Of a DNA stretch of 64,000 nt, positions 17,119-24,343 are shown in pieces. The stretch's first letter is position 1. Every line of letters begins with the position of its first letter. Below the pieces are notes generated by a model. That model saw only the letters and a program-made list of their open reading frames with translations, did not search any database and was not told where the DNA came from. The DNA comes from Desulfovibrio desulfuricans. Its GTDB lineage: Bacteria; Desulfobacterota; Desulfovibrionia; Desulfovibrionales; Desulfovibrionaceae. The position numbers were made by a program, and so were the translations under genes. The stretch spans positions 867,001-931,000 of the forward strand of contig NZ_CP036295.1 of assembly GCF_004801255.1 (NCBI RefSeq). The letters run 5' to 3'.

Positions 17119-18036
17119 ATGACGCACAGCAAAACTCTGACAGGGCATTTGGCGGCCCTGATCTGTATTCTCGTATGGGGAACAACGTTTGTTTCGACCA
17201 AGGTCTTGTTGCGTGCGTTTTTGCCTGTAGAAATACTGCTATTTCGCTTTTTGCTAGGATACGCGGCCCTTTGGCTGGCCTGCCCGCGTTTTTTGCGCAT
17301 TGCCGACAGGCGGCAGGAGGTTCTGTTTGCCTGCGCGGGCCTGTGCGGGGTGACGCTCTATTTTTTGCTTGAAAATGTGGCGCTTACCTACACGTTTGCC
17401 TCAAACGTGGGCGTGATTGTGGCTGTCTCGCCGTTTTTTGCCGGTCTGCTGGCTTTTTGGCTGCTGCGGGCAGAGCGCCCCGGTCTGAATTTCTTTCTGG
17501 GGTTTGCGGCGGCAATGCTGGGCATCGGCCTGATCAGCTTCAGCGGCAGCACGCAGCTGCGGCTCAATCCTGCGGGCGATGTGCTGGCTGTGCTGGCGGG
17601 GCTTTCGTGGGCGGGGTATTCCATTATTACCCGCAAGTTGATGTCCTTTGGCTACAACAGCCTGCTGGTCACGCGGCGCTGCTTTTTTTACGGTTTGCTG
17701 TTCATGCTGCCAGCGCTTCCATTCATGGGTTTTCAGTGGCGGCTGGAGCGGCTGGCGGATGTGACCAACAGCGCCAACCTGCTGTTTTTGGGGCTTGGGG
17801 CGTCGGCCCTGTGCTTTGTCACCTGGACATTCGCCATCAAGCGTCTGGGGGCGGTAAAAAGCTGTGCGTACATCTATCTTGTGCCTGTGGTGACGGTGGT
17901 TACCGCGGTTCTGGTGCTGCACGAGCGCATTACGCTTATGGCCGCCGCAGGCATTGCCCTGACCATGCTGGGGCTGGGGATATCTGAAATGCGCGGTTTT
18001 TCCGCGCTCAAAAAGGCCAATACCCTGCGGGGCTAG
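17119..18036 (+). CDS. EamA/DMT-superfamily transporter
   Basis: A 305-residue inner-membrane protein with ten hydrophobic segments in two EamA repeats. The first begins LAALICILVWGTTFVSTKVL, with the family's WGTTFV; the second begins near residue 155 (DVLAVLAGLSWAGYSIITRK). A sequence of this type exports amino acids or drugs. It follows the CatA-like gene on the same strand after 105 bp. The start MTHSKTLTG is chosen because the upstream in-frame part is not hydrophobic and lacks homology-like content. Confidence 0.87.
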   Translation: MTHSKTLTGHLAALICILVWGTTFVSTKVLLRAFLPVEILLFRFLLGYAALWLACPRFLRIADRRQEVLFACAGLCGVTLYFLLENVALTYTFASNVGVIVAVSPFFAGLLAFWLLRAERPGLNFFLGFAAAMLGIGLISFSGSTQLRLNPAGDVLAVLAGLSWAGYSIITRKLMSFGYNSLLVTRRCFFYGLLFMLPALPFMGFQWRLERLADVTNSANLLFLGLGASALCFVTWTFAIKRLGAVKSCAYIYLVPVVTVVTAVLVLHERITLMAAAGIALTMLGLGISEMRGFSALKKANTLRG

Positions 18037-18077
18037 CCCCAACCGTGCAAGGGGCAGGGCAACAGAGCATACGGCAG

Positions 18078-18121
18078 GGCCGGTTCCGCAGCCGACATCC
18101 GCGTCAGCTCCAAAACCGGCC
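18078..18121. terminator. Inverted repeat between convergent genes
   Basis: GGCCGGTT (18078-18085) and AACCGGCC (18114-18121) are complementary across a 28-nt loop, between the stops of the exporter and the UbiA gene. No T-tract follows, so this is a weak candidate. Confidence 0.35.
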
Positions 18122-18156
18122 TCTCATCAGCCACTCTAGATTTTGACTGGCGTACG

Positions 18157-19134
18157 CTACAGCAACACGCCCAGTATCAGGGCCGCGCCGCTGATCAGAT
18201 AGCATTTGCGCACCAGATGCCCGTGCGCGTCCAGCGGCAGCCAGTCGCCTTGGCCAGCGGCGCGGATGCGCCCGCAGGCCGCAAGATAAAAGGGCGCACC
18301 CAGCAGGCACAGGGCCACAGGCCAGCCAGCCAGACCCGCCGCCCACAGATTGCCCAACAGTACCCACACCGCAGGCCACCAGAGACGAAAAATCAAAAAT
18401 GCGCCCGCCTTGCCAAGCGTGTTGGCCAGGGTATGCTTGCCCGCCTCAAGGTCGGTTTCGATCTCCGGCAGGCTTTGATAGTACAGCACCCCAGCCACCA
18501 TCAGGCCCACCGGCAGAGCCAGCGCCAGGCTGCGCGGGTCGAACCGCCCAAGCAGCAGGGTGGCGCTGGCGCTCACCATGATAAAGCCCATGTTCAGGCA
18601 GACAAAGACTTCGCCCAGGGCGCGGTGTCCGTAACGGATGGGCGGGGCTACGTAAAATACGGCCGAGCCCACGGCAAACACGCTCAAAGCCCACAGGGCG
18701 GGCCGCAGGGCGGCTGGCAGGCCCATGATCAGCACGCCGCCCACAGCCAGCGTGGCCGGGGTGAGCAGCAGCAGAACCACGCTCAGCTGCCGGGGGCTGA
18801 TAAGGCCTGACTGGATGACGCGCGAGCCGCCTATGTTGTCGCCGCCGTCCACGCCAAGGATGTGGTCAAAAAGGTCGTTGGCCAGATTGGCGATGGTCAG
18901 CCCCATAAAGCAGCCGACCAGCAGCAGGGCGTAGGTTGCCCATTGCCCGGCTGCAACGCCGCCCTGCAGGCGAAAGGTCAAGGCCAGCGCCAGCGTCACT
19001 GGGATGGCCGCCGTAATGAAAAAGGGCGGGCGGCAGGCCTGCCACCACGCCCGTACCTGTTGGCGTAAGGAAAGCTTTGGCGCATCGGCAGGGCGTGGAA
19101 CCCAGGCCTCGCGCAAAAGGTCGCCGCAGCGCAT
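18157..19134 (-). CDS. UbiA-family prenyltransferase (MenA-like)
   Basis: A 325-residue membrane protein with about eight to nine helices. Both aspartate-rich prenyl-diphosphate motifs are present: ANDLFDHILGVDGGDN in the first cytosolic loop and PEIETDLEAGKHTLANTLG in the second, closest to MenA-type enzymes. GSRVIQSGLIS also fits. Such enzymes attach a polyprenyl chain to an aromatic acceptor. It lies 1 bp after the epimerase gene in the CDP-sugar operon and has GGAGG upstream, so its acceptor might be linked to that pathway. Alternatively it serves menaquinone synthesis. A second, MqnP-like family member is at 61346. Confidence 0.85.
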   Translation of the reverse strand: MRCGDLLREAWVPRPADAPKLSLRQQVRAWWQACRPPFFITAAIPVTLALALTFRLQGGVAAGQWATYALLLVGCFMGLTIANLANDLFDHILGVDGGDNIGGSRVIQSGLISPRQLSVVLLLLTPATLAVGGVLIMGLPAALRPALWALSVFAVGSAVFYVAPPIRYGHRALGEVFVCLNMGFIMVSASATLLLGRFDPRSLALALPVGLMVAGVLYYQSLPEIETDLEAGKHTLANTLGKAGAFLIFRLWWPAVWVLLGNLWAAGLAGWPVALCLLGAPFYLAACGRIRAAGQGDWLPLDAHGHLVRKCYLISGAALILGVLL

Positions 19135-19135
19135 G

Positions 19136-19633
19136 TTATACGCCTCCTTCGCTCCATTGGTAGGGGATGGACGGATCATTGGGGGGCAGCTTTTGCCCTT
19201 CGGTAGGGTCGTGGGGAATATCGGCGCAGTTGCAGATAAGCGCCGGGGCGTCGCCCATGGCCGTAAAGCCGTACCACACGTTTACGGGGATGCGCAGCAG
19301 CCCGTAGTGTTCGGGCCTGCCCAGGGCCAGCTCGCACAGCACCCCGCGAGTGGCGGAGTCGGGCCTGTCGTCGTACAGCACTATCTTTAGCAGGCCGCTG
19401 GGCACGGCAAAATGCTGCGTCTGGCAAGTGTGGCGCTTCCAGGCCTTGACGTGGCCGGGCAACACCTCTGAAAAGTAAATTTCGCCAAATCCCTTGCTAA
19501 AGTCGGGCAACAGGGGCGAGCCGGGCCGCAGCATGTGCAGCACCGGCCCCCCGTCTGTGGAAATAACGCCCAGAGGCTGCAACAACGCGCCTGCAATGCC
19601 AACATCCTGCGCGGTCATTTCTGTCTTGTTCAT
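19136..19633 (-). CDS. dTDP-4-dehydrorhamnose 3,5-epimerase-like cupin
   Basis: A 165-residue cytoplasmic protein of the RmlC-like cupin family: VKAWKRHTCQTQHFAVPSG, then LKIVLYDDRPDS and LLRIPVNVWYGF follow the epimerase pattern, ending with an IPYQW tail. The active-site histidine of the classical GLHxQ motif is shifted to KRHTCQTQ, so substrate or activity may differ from RmlC. Because it follows a CDP-glucose dehydratase, it probably acts on a CDP-4-keto-6-deoxyhexose. Its ATG overlaps the stop of rfbG (TAATG). Confidence 0.75.
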   Translation of the reverse strand: MNKTEMTAQDVGIAGALLQPLGVISTDGGPVLHMLRPGSPLLPDFSKGFGEIYFSEVLPGHVKAWKRHTCQTQHFAVPSGLLKIVLYDDRPDSATRGVLCELALGRPEHYGLLRIPVNVWYGFTAMGDAPALICNCADIPHDPTEGQKLPPNDPSIPYQWSEGGV

Positions 19634-20748
19634 TACTTTACCCAAATCTGATTGCGCTGCTCTGCAGCGTTGACGTAGGCCGCTATCTGCCCAAGGGTGA
19701 AGTCGAGCATGTTCTGGGGCTGCTTGTCGCTCTGACCTTTGTAGAAACGGTGGTACCACTCGGCGGTGTAGCGGATGGTTTCCTCAAAGGTGAGGGTCGC
19801 CTTCCAGCCCAGATGCGCCAGCGCCTTGTCGCAGCAGAGTTTCAGCAGGGTGCATTCCTTCATGCCTGCCTGGCCGTTTTTGTCCATCTCGCTGGTAAAG
19901 CCCGGCCAGTGCAGGGCCAGGGCATCCACCACCTCGGCCACGGTATTGTTGACATCCGCCGCAGGGCCAAAGTTGTAGGCCTGACCGCGCAGGTTGAAGG
20001 GCTCGTTGAGGCCCAGCAGCAGGCGCGCGCCCAGCCACAGGTAGCCGGAAAGGGGTTCGAGCACCAGCTGCCAGGGGCGGGTGGACCACGGGCTGCGTAT
20101 CTGCACCGGCTGGCCGGCGGCCCAGGCCCGTGCGCAGTCGGGCACTATGCGGTCAAGCGCCCAGTCGCCGCCGCCAATGACGTTGCCCGCGCGTACCGTG
20201 GCGCAGGCGGGGCCTTGTTTGAAAAAGCTTTCAAAATACGAGTGGGCGATGATTTCGGCGCAGCCCTTGGATGCGGAATACGGGTCGTGCCCGCCGAGGT
20301 GGTCGGTTTCGCGGTAGCCCCAGACCCACTCGTCGTTGCGGTAGCATTTGTCAGAGGTGATCATGACCACGGCCTGCACGTTGGGGCAGGCGCGCACGGC
20401 CTCAAGCACGTTGAGGGTGCCCATCATGTTGGCCTCAAAGGTCATGGCGGGGTCGTCGTACGACTTGCGCACCAGGGCCTGCGCCGCAAGGTGAAAGACC
20501 ACGTCGGGCTGGAACTGGCGCATGGCCTTGATCATGCCCTCGCGGTCGCGGATATCGCCGCGCATGTCGGCTTCGAGGTGCGCGCCGAGATCCATGGCCG
20601 CATAGTGCGAGGGGGTGGTGGGCACGCAGTCTGAAAAACCGCCGACCACAGCGCCCATCTGGGTCAGCCATGCCGCAAGCCATGAGCCTTTGAATCCCGT
20701 GTGCCCGGTTACAAAGACCCGGCGTCCTTTATATGCGTTGGCAAACAT
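19633..20748 (-). CDS. rfbG: CDP-glucose 4,6-dehydratase
   Basis: A 371-residue short-chain dehydrogenase-type enzyme that oxidises, dehydrates and reduces CDP-glucose to CDP-4-keto-6-deoxyglucose. The NAD-binding VTGHTGFKGSWLAAWL is at the N-terminus, the active-site YSASKGCAE supplies the YxxxK pair, and TSDKCYRNDEWVWGYRE is highly characteristic of RfbG. Length is normal. AAGGAA precedes the start. It is the second gene of the CDP-sugar operon. Confidence 0.95.
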   Translation of the reverse strand: MFANAYKGRRVFVTGHTGFKGSWLAAWLTQMGAVVGGFSDCVPTTPSHYAAMDLGAHLEADMRGDIRDREGMIKAMRQFQPDVVFHLAAQALVRKSYDDPAMTFEANMMGTLNVLEAVRACPNVQAVVMITSDKCYRNDEWVWGYRETDHLGGHDPYSASKGCAEIIAHSYFESFFKQGPACATVRAGNVIGGGDWALDRIVPDCARAWAAGQPVQIRSPWSTRPWQLVLEPLSGYLWLGARLLLGLNEPFNLRGQAYNFGPAADVNNTVAEVVDALALHWPGFTSEMDKNGQAGMKECTLLKLCCDKALAHLGWKATLTFEETIRYTAEWYHRFYKGQSDKQPQNMLDFTLGQIAAYVNAAEQRNQIWVK

Positions 20749-20872
20749 GTCGGTTCCTTATGGTGTTTTTGGCGCGCTGGCTGACGCGGAAAGGGGGCAG
20801 CCGGTAAGGAGTGCTTCGGCCACGGGCGCGCCGCAGCCGAAGCTTTGTCGTTTTGTGCCGGCCAAGAGCCGG

Positions 20873-21637
20873 TTAGATCCAAAAGGCCTTGCCTGCGTCC
20901 CACATTTCGTTGAGCTTGATGGAGTCGCGCAGGGTGTCCATGCACTGCCACTGTCCGGGGTGCGGGTACATGGAAAGCTGCCCCTCCGCCGCCAGACGCT
21001 GCATGGGTTCTTTTTCCAGATCGCAGGCTTCGTCTTCTGTGAGGTAATCAAGAAATTCGCGCTTGAAGACGAAAAATCCGCAGTTGATAAATTCGTTCAG
21101 CACGGGTTTTTCTTCCCACGAAAGGATCTTGCCGTCCTCATCAGTGCGCACCGTGCCAAAGCGCGAGGGCATGCGTACGCCCGTAAACGTACCCATGCTG
21201 CCCGACTGCTTGTGAAATTCGATGAGCTTGTTGAGGTCGATATCGGCGACGCCGTCGCCGTAGGTAACCATAAAGCGGTCGGTGTCAATGTGTTTGGCCA
21301 CGCGCTTGAGGCGGCCGCCCTTCTGCGTTTCCTGCCCGGTGTCGCACAGGGTCACGCGCCAGTCCTCAATGGGATTGGGGTAGGTGGTAATGTTGCCGCT
21401 CTTGAGGTCGACGGTAAAATCCGTGTTGCGGATGTTGTAGTCGTGGAAGTACTGTTTGATGACTTCGCCCTTGTAGCCCAGGGGCAGGATAAAATCCTTG
21501 AAGCCAAAACGCGCATAGATTGACATGATGTGCCAGAGCACGGGCCGTCCGCCGATCTCAACCATGGGCTTGGGTTTGACCGAGGTTTCTTCGCGCAGGC
21601 GCGTGCCCTTGCCGCCGCACATGATGATGACTTTCAT
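20873..21637 (-). CDS. rfbF: Glucose-1-phosphate cytidylyltransferase
   Basis: A 254-residue nucleotidyltransferase that makes CDP-glucose from CTP and glucose-1-phosphate. The N-terminal MKVIIMCGGKGTRLREETS and KPKPMVEIGGRP hold the phosphate-binding loop and the lysine of the family; YGDGVADID supplies the metal-binding aspartate. Length is as in RfbF of Salmonella. AGGAGG lies 8 nt before the start. It leads the operon rfbF-rfbG-epimerase-UbiA. Confidence 0.95.
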   Translation of the reverse strand: MKVIIMCGGKGTRLREETSVKPKPMVEIGGRPVLWHIMSIYARFGFKDFILPLGYKGEVIKQYFHDYNIRNTDFTVDLKSGNITTYPNPIEDWRVTLCDTGQETQKGGRLKRVAKHIDTDRFMVTYGDGVADIDLNKLIEFHKQSGSMGTFTGVRMPSRFGTVRTDEDGKILSWEEKPVLNEFINCGFFVFKREFLDYLTEDEACDLEKEPMQRLAAEGQLSMYPHPGQWQCMDTLRDSIKLNEMWDAGKAFWI

Positions 21638-21713
21638 TATAAGCCTCCTGCCGCCGCGTTTCATGGCCTATTCCGTTCGCGGCGTGTGGCCCATGTGTAG
21701 CAGAAGGCCGCAA

Positions 21714-21739
21714 GGAAAAAAAGCCCCGGTCGGGGGCTT
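21714..21739 (-). terminator. Terminator-like hairpin upstream of rfbF
   Basis: AAGCCCC (21721-21727) and GGGGCTT (21733-21739) form a short GC-rich stem. On the minus strand a T-run follows. It points toward rfbF, 77 bp upstream of its start, and no minus-strand gene lies behind it. It may be an attenuator in the rfbF leader or may protect the operon from antisense reading. A perfect 16-bp palindrome GCGGGGGTACCCCCGC lies at 21824-21839. Confidence 0.45.
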
Positions 21740-21952
21740 GCAGCGGCAGGGGCAACACTTTGCATTTGCCGCCGTGCAGGATAGGATAAACAGGTAGCAT
21801 GCCTGACTGACGGCAACCGCGCTGCGGGGGTACCCCCGCTGTGGGCTGGCCGCAGTGTGGGACCTGAGTTGCGGTCGAGCTGATTATGCCATTACTGTGG
21901 GACGCGTATTGCGCATCCCGCCCGAACTTTTTTGTGTGCAAGCGAGGTATTT

Positions 21953-22627
21953 ATGAAGTTGTTCCGCCGTGTTTTTCTGTTGCCGCTGGTGCTGTTGCTG
22001 GGCGGGCTGGGTGCCGCCTGCGTTACCTCCGGCCCGCAGAAGGCCCTCAACGATGTGGCTGACGCCCTCAGTAAAAATGACGGCGCGGCTTTTTTGGCGC
22101 AACTGGACATGAAGCCTTTTGCAACCAACCAGATTAAAAACATGACTCATGAAGATCAGGCCCTTAATGCGCTGGATTCCATGGGGCGCATGCTTGGGCT
22201 GGGCGGTATGGAAGATCTGCTGGGCAGCGTGGTGGATATGCAGGCCCGGCTGCAGAAGCAGTATATGCGCGGCGTGAGCACTGGCGAGCTGGTGGCGCAG
22301 TGCTCCAAGGCTGATACCCCCGATTGCCCGTGGGTTCCCGAAAGCCTGAAAAACGCCCAAATTACCGAGCTTGGCGACGATGCCGCCGTGGCGCAGGTTA
22401 CTACGCCTGCCCGCATGACAAGCTGGCTTGCCCTGCGCAAGACGGGCGAAAAGTGGCTTGTGGTGGGCCAGGCTGTGATGGAGAGCACGGCCCGCGAGTA
22501 TGCGGTGCAGAAGGCTCCTGCGGTGCCGGCCAAGCCTGCGCCGGTGACGCCCACGCCGAGGGAAGCGCCGGAAACGACCCCCGTGCCGGGAAATCGCGCC
22601 GACAATCAGGGTGTAAGCAAGATATAG
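21953..22627 (+). CDS. Putative lipoprotein of unknown function
   Basis: A 224-residue exported protein. The N-terminus (KLFRRVFLLPLVLLLGG, then LGAAC) is a lipoprotein signal with the lipid-bearing cysteine at about residue 23. The mature part is helical at first, then a beta-rich region, and ends in a 40-residue proline-rich tail. The start of the mature part (SGPQKALNDVADALSKNDGA) recalls small-domain proteins with a NTF2-like or DUF2939-like pattern, but I cannot assign a family. GCGAGG precedes the start. It is followed directly by the first repeat array. Confidence 0.7.
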   Translation: MKLFRRVFLLPLVLLLGGLGAACVTSGPQKALNDVADALSKNDGAAFLAQLDMKPFATNQIKNMTHEDQALNALDSMGRMLGLGGMEDLLGSVVDMQARLQKQYMRGVSTGELVAQCSKADTPDCPWVPESLKNAQITELGDDAAVAQVTTPARMTSWLALRKTGEKWLVVGQAVMESTAREYAVQKAPAVPAKPAPVTPTPREAPETTPVPGNRADNQGVSKI

Positions 22628-22670
22628 GGCGTGCAGCAAGAGGTCTCTGGAAAATATTTCGTTTTGTCGG

Positions 22671-23743
22671 GGTGGGTGAGCCCGTCGGGCTGATTTACGC
22701 AAACCCGACTTTTTCGGCCTGAGCTGCGTTAAAATCCTGTTTTTGATGCTCACGTACATGAGTACGCTGCGCTCAAAGACAGGATTTTTCCTTGTCAGGC
22801 CGAAAAATGCGTATTTTGCAAATAACCCAACACCAGCCATCGCCTTCGCATTCGCTCCGGCGAGTATAAGGAAGGCGGCGCGACGACCTGCTTTTGATGG
22901 CGAGTATCTTTCTTAACTTGCCAGCTATACGCCTCATTTTGTTTGGACTGGGTGCAGGCCGGGGTAAATATCCGTGGGCAGAGGGTAGAAAAAGACTGCG
23001 GAAGGCAGGGGAGCGGCGTCAGCGGGGTGGGTGAGCCCGTCGGGCCGATTTACGCAAACCCGACTTTTTGGGCCTGAGCTGCGTTAAAATCCTGTTTTTG
23101 ATGCTCACGTACACGAGTACGCTGCGCTCAAAAACAGGATTTTTCCTTGTCAGACCGAAAAATGCGTATTTTGCAAATAGCCCAACAGCAGCCATCGCCT
23201 TCGCATTCGCTGCGGCGAGTATAAGGAAGGCGGCGCGACGACCTGCTTTTGATAGCGAATGAATTTTTCTAACTTGCCAGCTATACGCCTCATTTTGTTT
23301 GGCCTGGGTGCAGGTCGGAGCAAATATCTGTGGGCAGAGGGTAGAAAAAGACTGAGGAAGGCTGGGGAGCGGCGTCAGCGGGGTGTGTAAGCCCGTCGGG
23401 CCGATTTACGCAAACCCGACTTTTTGGGCCTGAGCTGCGTTAAAATCCTGTTTTTGATGCTCACGTACACGAGTACGCTGCGCTCAAAAACAGGATTTTT
23501 CCTTGTCAGGCCGAAAAATGCGTATTTTGCAAATAGCCCAACACCAGCCATCGCCTTCGCATTCGCTCCGGCGAGTATAAGGAAGGCGACCCGACGACCT
23601 GCTTTTGATGGCGAATGAATTTTTCTAACTTGCCAGCTATACGCCTCATTTTGTTTGGACTGGGTGCAGGCCGGGGCAAATATCCGTGGGCAGATGGTAG
23701 AAAAAGACTGAGGAAGGCAGGGGAGCGGCGTCAGCGGCGGGGT
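22671..23743. repeat. Repeat array A1: three ~356-bp units
   Basis: Three tandem, nearly identical units at 22671-23025, 23026-23381 and 23382-23738. Each begins GGTGGGTGAGCCCG or close to it. In each, bases +39 to +136 form a long imperfect palindrome: TTTTTCGGCCTGA outside, AAAATCCTGTTTTTGA inside, and CGTAC / GTACG around a four-base loop (unit 1: 22710-22807). A second stem-loop follows, CGCCTTC / GAAGGCG (unit 1: 22841-22877). Short open frames inside the units recur in all copies but lack ribosome sites. Four related units lie at 31658-33010. Confidence 0.9.
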
Positions 23744-23870
23744 GCTATGCCAGTGCCGAAATTATTTACGCAATGTTAGTTGTAGGTACGCAGATAAAAC
23801 TCCAACACAAGACCATGAGTGTCAGGTGAGGGTACAAACCGCCCCATCCTCAAGTATTTTGTTTATCGTT

Positions 23871-24121
23871 GGTATTCGGCTGAAGCGGACGTTGACCAGA
23901 GCGAAAGCAGGGTATGGCATTACGCGTCGCGGAGGGAGATCACCCGATGGAGCGTGGCGAGAGAGGGAAGCTCCCGCAGCAGAAGACGCGTGCCCTCGTC
24001 GTTTGGCGGCAATTGAAAACGCTCTTTAGGGGGTGCTTCGGGGGGGATGCAAGGGGGGCCGCGCAGGGGGCGCAGCCCCATAACCGGCCCCGCCTTGCCG
24101 CGCGCCGCGCAGGCGTCCCAA
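23871..24121. repeat. Dispersed repeat element B, copy 1
   Basis: About 250 bp, beginning GGTATTCGGCTGAAGCGG, nearly identical to 33231-33481 in the same orientation. It has no supported gene. The 127 bp before it (23744-23870) do not match the corresponding spacer in the second locus. Confidence 0.88.
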
Positions 24122-24343
24122 ACTTTGCCGGAGGGCGAAAAATTCGTGCCCGGAGGGCGGCAAAAATTAATCAGTCCGCGCCGCGCAGGCGTCCCAACTT
24201 CGCCGGAAGGCGAAAAATCCGTGCCCGAAGGGCGGCAAAAGTTAATCAGTCCGCGCCGCGCAGGCGTCCCAACTTCGCCGGAGGGCGAAACACCGTGCCC
24301 GAAGGGCGGCAAAAGTTAATCAGCCCGCGCCGCGCAGGCGTCC
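24101..24343. repeat. Tandem repeat C, ~75-bp units
   Basis: Units starting CGCGCCGCGCAGGCGTCCC begin at 24101, 24177, 24252 and 24326 (periods 76, 75, 74); the last is cut off two bases before the hflX stop. Each holds GCCGGAGGGCGAAAAA, CCCGAAGGGCGGCAAAA and TTAATCAG. The second locus has a degenerate version at 33461-33672. Confidence 0.88.

Noticed and set aside
23068-23618. Near-identical 64-codon frames (MLTYTSTLRSKTGFF...) repeating in the A arrays, and matching frames on the other strand
   Set aside because: They recur only because the units are repeated, span the palindrome on both strands, have no ribosome site, and break in several copies.
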